64,000 bases of DNA from CAZHNW01 sp942491575 (GCA_942491575.1 CALOBT010000025.1:1922001-1986000); one strand, 5' to 3'. Shown: positions 34,120 through 43,478, counted from the stretch's first letter. The notes: generated by a model from the letters alone, not told the origin. Numbers and translations: made by a program.

Positions 34120-34442
34120 GGAAAACTCCCCAGTTTTAGTATGTTACTGCGGTTGATACCGCGAAAATGTTCTGATTTATTCTCGTACTGCGGGCTGCGT
34201 TTTTATTTGGCAGCTCCAACAGGCCCCTGATGGGTATTTTACTTTAGTAATGCAATAATAAGGGTAGGTTACAGATGCAAGCAAAAAAAATTACAGAAAC
34301 GGAAGAAGATGCAACAACGCAAATAGAAAAAGGGATAATTCATTAGAAATTAAAAGTAAAAGAGTACGCAGATTACTTATTTACATTTCCCCGTCATCTT
34401 ATATAATAATCATTGATAAATCAAACAACAGGAGCTGCTCCC
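34120..34442. other. Divergent intergenic region between moxR and adenylate cyclase
   Basis: It must hold promoters for both directions. On the plus strand TATAAT at 34402-34407 is a good -10 with only a weak -35 upstream. AGGAG at about 34430 serves the TTG start of the cyclase. No gene, repeat or strong hairpin was seen. Confidence 0.45.
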
Positions 34443-35663
34443 TTGATTAAATCAATCCATAATCTATCCCATATCGGCATTACCGACGAAATCCCGGAAA
34501 ATGAAAAACGATATATTATACTGATCAATATTATCGCCGCCTTCCTCATCGCATTTTCCTGGCTCTATGCTCCCCTTATTTACATCTATCTCCCGGATTC
34601 AACAGAACTTCTGGCAGTCATTCTCTGTCACGGATTATTTTTCATTTTAATCCCGGTACTGAACCATTTTCACAAATACCTGGCATCCCGGATTCTCTTC
34701 GGTATTTCCTCGGCATTTTTCCTTGTTCTGGAATCCCTCCTGAGCGGACCGGAGGCATATACCCATTTCTTTTTTCTGGTGGCCCCCATTGTTCCCCTCT
34801 TTATCTACCCTGAAAGGCAGCGGGTATATAAATACCTGATGGTGTTCCTCTTTACAGGCTGTTTTATTTTTCTGAATTACTGGTTTATGGATCATGAGCC
34901 GATTCGAAATATAACCGATCCTGAAGTTCTCATTTTTGCCCAATGGTCAATAAAAATCGGTATCGCCTTCAGCCTGATAACCATATCCGTCTATGCCCAC
35001 CATATTGTTTCTGTAACGGAAAGACTGCTCCTTCAGGAACACCAAAAGGCGGAGAACCTGCTCCGCAACATTCTGCCGGACAAAATTGCAGACAGACTGA
35101 AGGGAAGTTCGCATTCAATTGCTGACGGATTCGAATACGTCAGCATACTCTTCGCGGACCTTGTGGGCTTTACGGAGCTTTCGGGAAAAACTGAACCGGA
35201 CCGCCTCGTCAGACTCCTCAATGACATCTTTTCGAAATTCGATGATCTGGTAGACCGGTATGGCCTGGAAAAGATCAAAACAATCGGCGATGCCTACATG
35301 ATTGCATCGGGCATACCGGAACCAAAGGAGAACCATGCCGAACTTCTTCTGCAGTGCGCCAGGGGAATGATAACGGAACTTGACCTGTTCAACAGTCAAA
35401 ATGACACGGAACTGAGCATCCGCATAGGCATCAATACCGGCTCAGTCGTGGCGGGGGTTATCGGCAAGAAAAAGTTTATCTATGACCTCTGGGGCGACAG
35501 TGTAAACATAGCCTCTCGCATGGAATCCCACGGTATTGCCGGTAGAATTCAGGTTGCAGAGAGCACCTACATGCTGCTCAGGGACAAATACTCCTTCGAG
35601 AAACGGGGAGAAATCGAAATCAAGGGAAAGGGGAAAATGACCACTTACTTATACAATCAATAA
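34443..35663 (+). CDS. Membrane class III adenylate cyclase
   Basis: Six hydrophobic helices (about residues 20-205) are followed by a coiled linker (SVTERLLLQEHQKAENLLRN) and a class III cyclase domain (about 225-406). Metal residues are in SILFADLVGFTEL and the second Asp in IGDAYMIASG. The Lys of EKIKTIGDAYM and the Asp of YDLWGDSVNIASR are the adenine-specifying pair, so ATP rather than GTP is the expected substrate. TTG at 34443 is chosen because AGGAG lies 8 nt upstream; the frame is open earlier but without a site. Cyclic AMP could act on the CNB protein at 18479-18877. Its membrane part resembles MASE2-like modules, but its signal is unknown. Confidence 0.92.
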   Translation: MIKSIHNLSHIGITDEIPENEKRYIILINIIAAFLIAFSWLYAPLIYIYLPDSTELLAVILCHGLFFILIPVLNHFHKYLASRILFGISSAFFLVLESLLSGPEAYTHFFFLVAPIVPLFIYPERQRVYKYLMVFLFTGCFIFLNYWFMDHEPIRNITDPEVLIFAQWSIKIGIAFSLITISVYAHHIVSVTERLLLQEHQKAENLLRNILPDKIADRLKGSSHSIADGFEYVSILFADLVGFTELSGKTEPDRLVRLLNDIFSKFDDLVDRYGLEKIKTIGDAYMIASGIPEPKENHAELLLQCARGMITELDLFNSQNDTELSIRIGINTGSVVAGVIGKKKFIYDLWGDSVNIASRMESHGIAGRIQVAESTYMLLRDKYSFEKRGEIEIKGKGKMTTYLYNQ

Positions 35664-35686
35664 TATTATTGAAGGCCCCTTTATAC

Positions 35687-35724
35687 AATAAAAAGGGGCG
35701 ACCTTGCGATCGCCCCTTTTTATT
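35687..35724. terminator. Bidirectional intrinsic terminator, cyclase/fba
   Basis: AATAAAAAGGGGCGA (35687-35701) and TCGCCCCTTTTTATT (35710-35724) form a perfect 15-bp stem with an 8-nt loop. The stem ends in A/T runs on both sides, so it can terminate the cyclase (plus) and fba (minus) transcripts. Confidence 0.9.
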
Positions 35725-35725
35725 A

Positions 35726-36718
35726 TTATGCTTTCCCGGCTGAGCCGAGGACATGTTCGTTTTTATGCTTGTAGAGTCCCTTCAGACCGTCCCGCGCAGG
35801 ACCGAGGTACTTGCGGGGATCGAATTCTTCCGGCTTTTCTGCCATAACCTTGCGTACTGCTGCAGTCATGGCGAGGCGGCCGTCAGAGTCGATATTGATC
35901 TTGCATACCGCGGATTTCGCCGCCCTGCGAAGTTCATCTTCAGGAATACCGATTGTATCCTTCAATGATCCGCCATTACTGTTGATAATTTCAACCAGGT
36001 CCTGGGGTACTGAAGAGGACCCGTGAAGCACAATGGGAAATCCCGGAATCCGCTTCTCAATCTCTTCGAGAATATCAAAGCGAAGTGGGGGCGGAACCAG
36101 TATACCATCTGCATTTCGGGTACACTGTTCCGGCTTGAATTTATTCGCACCGTGGCTGGTTCCGATAGAAATAGCCAGGGAATCAACTCCGGTCTTTTTT
36201 ACGAAATCTTCCACTTCTTCGGGATGAGTGTAGGTTGACTCTTCCGCGACGACATCGTCTTCCACACCGGCAAGAACCCCCAGCTCACCCTCAACGGTAA
36301 CATCGTGTTTATGACAGTATTCCACTACCTTTTTCGTCAGGGCCACATTATCATCGTAGGAATGATGTGAACCATCGATCATAATAGAAGAAAAACCCAT
36401 TTCCACGCAGTTCTGGCAAAGCTCGAAGGTATCACCATGGTCAAGATGAAGGGTAATGGGAATTTCCTTACCCAGCTCCTTTGCATACTGAACAGCACCT
36501 TCAGCCATGTAACGCAGAAGCGTTTGATTTGCATAATTGCGGGCTCCCGCGGAAACCTGAAGAATTACCGGAGAGCTGGTTTCAACGCAGGCCTGAACAA
36601 TTGCCTGGAGCTGCTCCATGTTGTTAAAATTATACGCAGGAATAGCGTATCCGCCGTCAACGGCCTTTTTAAATCCTTCCCGGGTATTTACAAGTCCGAG
36701 ATCTTTGTAGTTAACCAT
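35726..36718 (-). CDS. fba: Class II fructose-bisphosphate aldolase
   Basis: Class II aldolase uses a metal ion to join dihydroxyacetone phosphate and glyceraldehyde 3-phosphate. The 330-residue protein starts MVNYKDLGLVNTREGFKKAV. Metal ligands are seen in THLDHGDTFE (His-x-Asp-His), a histidine in SIGTSHGANK and HGSSSVP near residue 250. The open frame continues 31 codons further, but ATG 36718 has AAGGAG 8 nt upstream and gives the usual N-terminus. With the class III FBPase at 56353-58152 it gives a gluconeogenic pair. Confidence 0.95.
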   Translation of the reverse strand: MVNYKDLGLVNTREGFKKAVDGGYAIPAYNFNNMEQLQAIVQACVETSSPVILQVSAGARNYANQTLLRYMAEGAVQYAKELGKEIPITLHLDHGDTFELCQNCVEMGFSSIMIDGSHHSYDDNVALTKKVVEYCHKHDVTVEGELGVLAGVEDDVVAEESTYTHPEEVEDFVKKTGVDSLAISIGTSHGANKFKPEQCTRNADGILVPPPLRFDILEEIEKRIPGFPIVLHGSSSVPQDLVEIINSNGGSLKDTIGIPEDELRRAAKSAVCKINIDSDGRLAMTAAVRKVMAEKPEEFDPRKYLGPARDGLKGLYKHKNEHVLGSAGKA

Positions 36719-36960
36719 AACAAACTCCTTATGTCGGATGACAGTATATTGAACTTTCTCCTGAGGAACACCTGCAGAGCTTCCAGAATTTCTTGTTAAT
36801 AAAGAGAACAATAATTAATCCAGAAAAAACCGGAAATTGCAAGCAAAAAATATGTCCCAGGGGAGATAAATTGACTGAATTGTCACTCACCTTTTCCCAT
36901 AAATACAGAAAGGGTTTCGGGATGCAAGCAGTATTTTACAAAAGGGGAATCATTTTTTTG

Positions 36961-37041
36961 AGAAGGCGACATTTTTTTGGAAGGCGACATTTTTTTGGAA
37001 GGCGACATTGGCCAATGTCGCCTTCCAAAAAAATATCGCCT
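36961..37041. repeat. 18-bp tandem units joined to a palindrome, GAAGGCG copy D
   Basis: Two 18-bp units (GGAAGGCGACATTTTTTT, the first with A for the first G) run 36961-36996 and lead into GGAAGGCGACATTGG. The latter pairs with CCAATGTCGCCTTCC, giving a perfect 23-bp arm (36989-37011 with 37012-37034) that extends, with one mismatch, to 36982-37041. The centre TTGGCCAA is also in copy F. It lies in the 405-nt region between divergent fba and the M50 protease gene, so no terminator role is possible there. The rest of 36719-37123 holds no recognised gene. Confidence 0.85.
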
Positions 37042-37123
37042 CACGGCAAAAATAACATCGTAACAATTTACTCGACAAAATCACTCACTTCTGATAGAAA
37101 CGGCATAATTCAGGAGATTTGAC

Positions 37124-37834
37124 ATGTACATACCGATTATTCTAACGATTGGCCTTATCATTTTAATACACGAAGCAGGCCATTTTGCAGCTGCACGAAT
37201 TGCGGGGATACCCGTTGAAAAATTCAGTATCGGCTTCGGACCGGCCCTCTGGAAAAAAACAATCAACGGAACAGAATACCGCCTTTCTGCCATTCCCCTC
37301 GGGGGTTATCTGTTACCAGCTGTTGCCGATGATGCGGCATATTTTGCCATTCCCGTCAGAAAAAGAATTCTCCTTTCCGCGGGGGGCCCTGCGGCGAATC
37401 TGATTGCGGCACTGGTACTCCTCTCCATCATAAACATGGCCCGCGGTGACGTTTCTATCTACAATCTCCTGGCGGCCCCCTTTGTTCAACTGGGGGGCAT
37501 TATGTTTTCCATGATAAGTGCTATCCCGGCACTCTTTAGCAGGCCGCAGCAACTCTCAGGCATTGTCGGCATCGTGGCACAGGGGGGGGCCATGGTTGAA
37601 GGAAGTTTAGTCAAACTTTTCCATTTCGGAATAATCATCAATATCAATCTTGCGGTGCTCAATCTACTGCCACTCCCCGCCCTCGACGGGGGGAAGATAC
37701 TCCTCAATCTCCTGGAAAAGATTCATCCCCGCCTCCGGTCTCTTCAGATGCCTCTCAGCCTGGCTGGATGGTTTGCAATAATCGGTCTCATGTTATATGT
37801 AACTGTTCTCGATGTGGGAAAGCTCATAGGCTGA
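37124..37834 (+). CDS. M50 family intramembrane metalloprotease (short, without PDZ)
   Basis: The 236 residues contain the zinc motif HEAGH (LILIHEAGHFAAARI, near residue 17) inside the first helix and NLLPLPALDGGK near 190 with the third metal ligand, both diagnostic of the RseP/SpoIVFB group. About five membrane helices are predicted. No PDZ domain separates the two catalytic helices, unlike full RseP (about 450 residues), so it is a minimal site-2 protease. Substrate unknown; anti-sigma factors or signal peptides are typical. It stands alone between copy D and the two-component cluster. Confidence 0.88.
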   Translation: MYIPIILTIGLIILIHEAGHFAAARIAGIPVEKFSIGFGPALWKKTINGTEYRLSAIPLGGYLLPAVADDAAYFAIPVRKRILLSAGGPAANLIAALVLLSIINMARGDVSIYNLLAAPFVQLGGIMFSMISAIPALFSRPQQLSGIVGIVAQGGAMVEGSLVKLFHFGIIININLAVLNLLPLPALDGGKILLNLLEKIHPRLRSLQMPLSLAGWFAIIGLMLYVTVLDVGKLIG

Positions 37835-37981
37835 GATCTCACGGAATTTCAATAACCTGAAGGATAGTTTAAAATAATTTTTTTGATTATTAAAAAGTTC
37901 CCAAGAGGATCTTTCCCTCTCGGAAAATCATTATCATCATTGTGACAGTCCAACTCAGTAATTAATTCTTTCTTTTATGGC

Positions 37982-38009
37982 TTGCAAACACCCAGATATG
38001 CGATATAAT
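37982..38009 (+). promoter_or_regulatory. Candidate sigma-70 promoter of the signalling cluster
   Basis: TTGCAA (37982-37987), a 16-bp spacer and a perfect TATAAT (38004-38009) precede the kinase ATG at 38042 by 32 bp, giving a short leader. It is the likely promoter for the kinase and the two REC genes downstream. Confidence 0.55.
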
Positions 38010-38041
38010 AATATTCTATTATCACCGGATAGAATATTGAC

Positions 38042-40018
38042 ATGGGACAAAATAATATAAAGGTATTGCTCGTTGAGGACTCCAAACCGGCTGCCCTGTT
38101 AATTATGGGAATGCTCGAAGTCCATGATTATCACTTAACGGAATGGGTGACATCCGGCAAAAAAGCACTTGAATCTATAAAAACGGAAACCCCGGACATA
38201 ATTCTCATGGATATTGTCCTTGAGGGCACCCTCGACGGGATTGAAACCGTTAAGATGATTCCACAGTCTGAGAATATACCTGTAATTTTTATTACTTCAA
38301 CCAGCGATGAAAAATTCCTTGAACGTTCAATAGAGACAGAAGCCTATGGCTTTTTAATTAAACCCTTTAAAGACTACGAACTTCATTCTGCGATATCAAC
38401 AACCCTGTCAAAATACAGCAGGGATCGTCTCATCACTGAGAGTGAAAGAAAATATAAATCCCTTTTTGAGAATATGACTGATGCATTTATATTGGCAGAA
38501 ATTATCAAACTTGCTACGGGGGGGACAGATTTTATCATTCGGGAAGCCAATCTTTCCTTTATCATGCTTGTTGATAAATCATACAATGATATTATAAACA
38601 GAACCATCAAAGAGGTTTTCCCTGACATTAAAAAACATCTTCCCGACTGGAAAGACATACTTCTTACTATTGAGAGAAAAAAAACTTCAAAAAAGTTAAA
38701 AATTAATTTAGAGACACCACCGATAACTCTTGCCGTTACTGCATACAGTCCGGATGAGAATTTTATCGCATTCATTATCGATGATATTACAGAAACAGTA
38801 AATGCGGAAAAAAAACTGCTTCTTGCTCATGACGAAATGCGCAATCTACTGTTATCTATTGATTCTATTCTTATCGGTGTAACAAACAGGGATACCATTA
38901 CGCACTGGAATAACAATGCCGAAAAAATACTCGATATCACTGCGGACGAGGCATTTGGAAAAAAAATTGTCGAACTCCCCATTGGATGGCAATGGCCATT
39001 AATCTATGAAGGAATCAGTAACAGTATCTCGGAAAACAGATCTATACAGTTAAAGGATATTAAACTGATAAAAAATAATCAGGAAATCAGGTACCTGGGA
39101 ATAACCATAAATCCCATTACAACTAATGAAGGAGTACTCCAGGGATTTCTTCTCTATGGCAGAGATGTAACGGAAAAACGTCACATGGAAATGCAATTAC
39201 TCCAGGACCAGAAACTTAAGTCGATAGGAGAACTTGCAGCTGGAATCGCCCATGAGATAAATACACCGACTCAATATGTAAATGACAATACATATTTTTT
39301 AAAAGAATCTTTTGAACAATTGATAGAACTCTTAGACCTCTATCGGAATATCATTAAAGACAATCAGAATAATGAAGATATCAATCCATATATCCAATCC
39401 ATAAAAAAATTAGAAGAAAAAATTGATATTAATTTTCTACTGGAGGAAATCCCTGCTGCCCTGAAACAAAACCTTGAAGGGCTGGAACACATAGCGGGTA
39501 TTGTTAAATCCATGCGCAGCCTTTCCAGGCCGGACAATGAATCAACTGTACTATTCGACATCAACAAGGCAATCCAGGATACCGTTAACATATCCAGGAA
39601 TGAATGGAAGTACAATTCAGAGCTTCAATTAAACCTGGACAATGACCTGTTTGAAATAGAAGGATACCCGGCTGAAATCAATCAGGTTCTTCTGAATATA
39701 ATTATCAACAGTGCCCATGCAATAGAAGAGGCCATCGACAACGGCATTATAGGCCGTGGAAATATTAATATAAAAACACAAAATCTAAAAAAACATATCC
39801 AAATAAAAATCGAAGACAATGGTATTGGCATCCCTGACAATGTTATAGATAAAATATACGATCCCTTCTTTACCACCAAAGATATTGACAAGGGAACCGG
39901 ACAGGGACTTGCGATTTCCTATAATATAATTAAAAAGAAACACAAGGGGAAGATCATCGTTGAATCAACTGAAAAAAAAGGGACAAAATTCATCATTGAA
40001 CTTCCCTGCAATCTTTAA
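38042..40018 (+). CDS. Hybrid REC-PAS-PAS sensor histidine kinase
   Basis: The 658-residue cytoplasmic protein has an N-terminal receiver (about residues 5-125; LLVEDSKPAA, phosphoacceptor Asp in IILMDIVLEG, Lys in LIKPFKDY) and two PAS-like domains (about 140-260 and 270-385). The H-box is SIGELAAGIAHEINTPTQYV near residue 395. An insertion follows, then an HATPase_c domain (about 540-655; NQVLLNIIINSAHA, EDNGIGIP, GTGQGLAIS). No membrane helix is present, so it senses a cytosolic signal or is driven by other kinases. It is paralogous to the kinase at 41625-43289. Confidence 0.94.
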   Translation: MGQNNIKVLLVEDSKPAALLIMGMLEVHDYHLTEWVTSGKKALESIKTETPDIILMDIVLEGTLDGIETVKMIPQSENIPVIFITSTSDEKFLERSIETEAYGFLIKPFKDYELHSAISTTLSKYSRDRLITESERKYKSLFENMTDAFILAEIIKLATGGTDFIIREANLSFIMLVDKSYNDIINRTIKEVFPDIKKHLPDWKDILLTIERKKTSKKLKINLETPPITLAVTAYSPDENFIAFIIDDITETVNAEKKLLLAHDEMRNLLLSIDSILIGVTNRDTITHWNNNAEKILDITADEAFGKKIVELPIGWQWPLIYEGISNSISENRSIQLKDIKLIKNNQEIRYLGITINPITTNEGVLQGFLLYGRDVTEKRHMEMQLLQDQKLKSIGELAAGIAHEINTPTQYVNDNTYFLKESFEQLIELLDLYRNIIKDNQNNEDINPYIQSIKKLEEKIDINFLLEEIPAALKQNLEGLEHIAGIVKSMRSLSRPDNESTVLFDINKAIQDTVNISRNEWKYNSELQLNLDNDLFEIEGYPAEINQVLLNIIINSAHAIEEAIDNGIIGRGNINIKTQNLKKHIQIKIEDNGIGIPDNVIDKIYDPFFTTKDIDKGTGQGLAISYNIIKKKHKGKIIVESTEKKGTKFIIELPCNL

Positions 40019-40035
40019 AAGAAAAAGGAAATACC

Positions 40036-40393
40036 ATGAAGACGGTTCTATTTATTGATGATGAACAAAACATTCTAAACAGCTTTAAAAGATCGCTGAC
40101 TAAAGAAAAAGACTGGTTAACGATGCATTTTGCAAGCAACCACAGAGATGCTGAAAAAATTCTGAGCGAAACAGTGATTGATGCTGTTATTGCCGATTAC
40201 AAAATGCCGGAAAAAGACGGCCTGACTTTACTGAGAGAAATCGAAAAAAAATATCCGGACACTTTTAGAATTCTCCTTACGGGGTCACCCGAAAAAAATC
40301 TATGAAAATGCTCAAAAAATTGTCCATAAATTTTTATCAAAGCCTTGCAATACGGAAGATATTATGGCAGTATTAAAGGAACTTTTTCAGTGA
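40036..40393 (+). pseudogene. Single-receiver response regulator, frameshifted in a seven-A run
   Basis: The first 89 codons (MKTVLFIDDEQNILNSFKRS, phosphoacceptor Asp in AVIADYKMPEKDG, LLTGSPEKNL) end at a TGA (40303-40305). Skipping or removing one base in the run of seven A residues (40292-40298) restores a complete receiver: the next frame reads IYENAQKIVHKFLSKPCNTE, carrying the invariant Lys, and ends at 40391-40393. It is therefore either a recent frameshift, a sequencing error, or a site of transcriptional slippage. AAGGAAA precedes the ATG. The downstream receiver protein aligns through the same region. Confidence 0.85.
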
Positions 40394-40402
40394 GGAATCG
40401 CC

Positions 40403-41554
40403 ATGGAAGACAGGATACTCCTTGTAGATGATGATCCGAATCTCCTTGCCGGCATCAAGAGACAATTAAAGGGGAAATTCGACATAACAACCGTACAATC
40501 AGGAGCCGACGCCATAACAGAAGCAGAAAAAAAATCTTTCTCAGTAATTATCTCAGACTACAAAATGCCAGCCATGAACGGTGCACAAGTACTGTCGAAA
40601 GTTAGACACATTTCACCTGGCACCGTTCGTATGATGCTCACAGGCCAGGCTGATATTGAGGCGGTTATTGACATCGTCAATGAAGGGAATATTTTCAGAT
40701 TTTTAACCAAGCCATGCCCGCCTGAGGTATTGATCAACAATATAAATGCCGCCCTGAACCAATACCACCTCCAGATCGCAGAAAAGGAGCTCCTGTCGAA
40801 AACCTTAAGCGGTTCACTGCAGGTACTGACCGACATTCTGGTGCTGGCAAAACCACTTGCGTTTAACCGGGGCTTGCGGATTCGCGAAATTATTAAAAGA
40901 TATTTACTTGCCAATCCCATAGAAAATGCATGGCAGATAGAAATAGCGGCGATGCTATCTCAGATTGGTTGCGTTACCATTCCAGACAGCATCCTTGAAA
41001 AGGTTTACAGCAATACCATGCTACAGGTAGAGGATAAAATTATTTTTCAGCTTCACACCAAAACCAGCAGCGAAATAATCTCAAAAATTCCCCGTCTTGA
41101 AACAGTCTCAGAAATAATTGCATACCAGGAAAAGTATTATAATGGGACAGGTTTTCCGGGAAATGATGTAAAAACAGAGGCAATCCCCCTGGGAGCACGC
41201 ATATTAAGAATCGCACTCGATTATGACCAGCTGCTGCAATCAGACAAAACTCCGGGACAGGCAATGAATGAACTAAAAAATAAAATCGGATGGTATGATC
41301 CGGAGATATTAAATCAATTTGAAAAAGCATTTAATGCGCCGGAAGTTCGAAAAAAATATACCGTAAAAAGAATTACGGTCAATGATCTGAATGAAAACAT
41401 GTACCTGAATGAAGAATTAATTTCCGCTTCAGGGGTAATTCTCGGTAAACTGAAACAGCGGATAACGAAAACACTGATCATTACTTTGAAAAATTATGTC
41501 AGCAACAAGGAAATCACCGACCATGTTTCAGTCATAATTCCTATTGATGAATAG
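40403..41554 (+). CDS. Response regulator with degenerate HD-GYP-like output domain
   Basis: The 383-residue protein has a full receiver (about residues 4-120; LLVDDDPNLL, Asp in VIISDYKMPAMNG, Lys in FLTKPCPP). An HD-type domain follows (about 145-310). Where an HD-GYP phosphodiesterase has LLHDIGK it has MLSQIGCVTIPD, and the HHE...GYP loop is YQEKYYNGTGFPG. The HD pair and several metal ligands are missing, so c-di-GMP hydrolysis is unlikely; a binding or scaffold role is possible. The C-terminal 70 residues are a small extra domain. It lies 9 nt after the frameshifted regulator. Confidence 0.88.
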   Translation: MEDRILLVDDDPNLLAGIKRQLKGKFDITTVQSGADAITEAEKKSFSVIISDYKMPAMNGAQVLSKVRHISPGTVRMMLTGQADIEAVIDIVNEGNIFRFLTKPCPPEVLINNINAALNQYHLQIAEKELLSKTLSGSLQVLTDILVLAKPLAFNRGLRIREIIKRYLLANPIENAWQIEIAAMLSQIGCVTIPDSILEKVYSNTMLQVEDKIIFQLHTKTSSEIISKIPRLETVSEIIAYQEKYYNGTGFPGNDVKTEAIPLGARILRIALDYDQLLQSDKTPGQAMNELKNKIGWYDPEILNQFEKAFNAPEVRKKYTVKRITVNDLNENMYLNEELISASGVILGKLKQRITKTLIITLKNYVSNKEITDHVSVIIPIDE

Positions 41555-41624
41555 TACAACAATCATCAGCCAATTTCATTGTCTCATGAAACAGATATGC
41601 CAATTTTCCAGGCATGGACTTCCG

Positions 41625-43289
41625 TCAGCAACATGTGGCAGAATGCTTTTTCGGAATGCTAATGATAAAAGTTGTCCCAATCCCTTCTTCTGACTTACAA
41701 AAGATACTACCGTTGTGATGTTTCACTACAATGGAATGAGCTATGGCAAGCCCCTGACCGGTTCCTTCCCCAATCTTTTTAGTTGTAAAGAAAGGATCAA
41801 ATATTTTAGATTGAATATTTTCCGGAATTCCGGGTCCATTATCCTGTATCAACACTTCGACATAATTTTCGACAGTCCTGGTGCTTATAATAATTTTTCC
41901 CTTTTTATCTTCCTGCTCATCTTTTGCCATGCTGACAGCATGAGCAGCATTGACTACTATATTCAGAAAAACCTGATTCAACTCGGAAGGGAAACAGTCA
42001 ATTTCAGGCATAGCAGAATCCAGATTAGTTTCAACTTCCGCTACATACTTCCATTCATTCCTCGAAATATTGATTATATCTTCTATAATGTTATTAACAT
42101 TTATTCTGGTTTTTACTTCTTCTCCAGGATGAAAATATTGCTTCATTGATTTTACAATCAATGAAATTCTCTCTATTCCCTCAAGAGAATCCTCCAAAGC
42201 CTTCGGCATCTCATCAAGGATAAAACCGATATCAATATCATGTGAATGGCTGCGAAAATTTTCCATAGCCTCATGGGAGATCTTTCCAGTTTGCACATCT
42301 GTATTTTTCAGCAATTTAAGCAGCGGCTCAATCTGTTTATATGATTCATTCATAAAATTCAAATTCTCATGAATGTAATTAACAGGAGTTTTAATTTCGT
42401 GAGTAATCCCTGATGCAAGCTGTCCGATAGATTCAAGCTTCTGGGCCTGAAAAAACTGCTGTTCCATAATTTTTCTTTCGGTAATATCATCACCATAAAT
42501 CATAAAACCGTCGAGATTATTTTCCCTATCTTTTACCGGATTAATTATCAGATTTAAAAATACAGGCTCCAGTTTATTCATATGAAGCTTCATACTGTAC
42601 ACCTGTACCGGTTCGTCTTCTATTATACAGGAGGCTATCCCTTCGCACAGGGTATCCCACTCCCAGGGTATCGATAAGCTTTCAAGTCTGCTCTGAATCG
42701 CATCTGCTGCAGAAATTTTCAATACCTTTTCGGCAGTATCATTCCAGAGAAATATTTTATTCTCCTTTGATATTCCAATCATTATGGAAACAATTGATGA
42801 AAGGATATTTTCCTTTATCATCATTTCATTTTTCAGAAGACGATTCGTCTCTACGAGCTGAGACGTTCCCACCTGCAGATCCTCTTCAAGGAGAAGGCTC
42901 TTATGATAAAGTGCCAGTTGAGTCTTAACACGAGCAAGTACAATAGGAGGAGAAAAGGGTTTTGTTATATAATCAACGGCCCCCAGCTTGAGCCCCTTTC
43001 TTTCATCATCGATATCACTTTTGCTGGTAACAAAAATAACTGGAATATTTCTTGTTGTATTGTTTTCCTTCAAACACCTGCATACCTCATATCCATCCAT
43101 TTCGGGCATCATAACATCAAGCAGTATTAAATCAGGCTGATTATTCGACCGGGCCAGCTGTAATGCCATTATACCATTATCAGTCGAGATAACATTATAA
43201 CTCCCATCTAAAATATTTTTCAGACTTTCAATAAAATCGACAGTGTCATCGACAATGAGTATGGTTGGTTTTTCCTGCATTTCTTTCAC
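41625..43289 (-). CDS. REC-PAS sensor histidine kinase, paralogue
   Basis: The 554 residues contain a receiver (about 8-125; LIVDDTVDFI, Asp in LILLDVMMPEMDG, Lys in ITKPFSPP), one PAS domain (about 150-275), an H-box SIGQLASGITHEIKTPVNYI and an HATPase_c domain (QVFLNIVVNAAHA, QDNGPGIPE, GTGQGLAIA). It shares long collinear blocks with the kinase at 38042-40018, for example NISRNEWKY and HEI-TP, so one arose by duplication, with loss or gain of a PAS domain. It is convergent with the REC cluster. The start may be GTG at 43289 or ATG at 43280. Confidence 0.93.
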   Translation of the reverse strand: MKEMQEKPTILIVDDTVDFIESLKNILDGSYNVISTDNGIMALQLARSNNQPDLILLDVMMPEMDGYEVCRCLKENNTTRNIPVIFVTSKSDIDDERKGLKLGAVDYITKPFSPPIVLARVKTQLALYHKSLLLEEDLQVGTSQLVETNRLLKNEMMIKENILSSIVSIMIGISKENKIFLWNDTAEKVLKISAADAIQSRLESLSIPWEWDTLCEGIASCIIEDEPVQVYSMKLHMNKLEPVFLNLIINPVKDRENNLDGFMIYGDDITERKIMEQQFFQAQKLESIGQLASGITHEIKTPVNYIHENLNFMNESYKQIEPLLKLLKNTDVQTGKISHEAMENFRSHSHDIDIGFILDEMPKALEDSLEGIERISLIVKSMKQYFHPGEEVKTRINVNNIIEDIINISRNEWKYVAEVETNLDSAMPEIDCFPSELNQVFLNIVVNAAHAVSMAKDEQEDKKGKIIISTRTVENYVEVLIQDNGPGIPENIQSKIFDPFFTTKKIGEGTGQGLAIAHSIVVKHHNGSIFCKSEEGIGTTFIISIPKKHSATCC

Positions 43290-43478
43290 AACAGCCGGTA
43301 TTTTTGTTTAGATCCAGTATATGAATGTTTTCTTTCAAATCATACAACCACTAACTGTTTTACTCATGACAAATAGACCTCTAATATAACACTATTTGAT
43401 TATTAATGACAGCACTATTTCTAATCTTTTAAAATAGAGTAAATCATATAACAATTACCAGAATCTTAGAATTATTTC

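Noticed and set aside
36961..37011. CRISPR array
   Set aside because: The 18-bp units are directly adjacent without spacers and end in a palindrome; there are no cas genes.
40291..40310. Programmed -1 ribosomal frameshift at A AAA AAA
   Set aside because: The -1 frame runs out of register with the receiver C-terminus; only a one-base loss or equivalent shift restores it.
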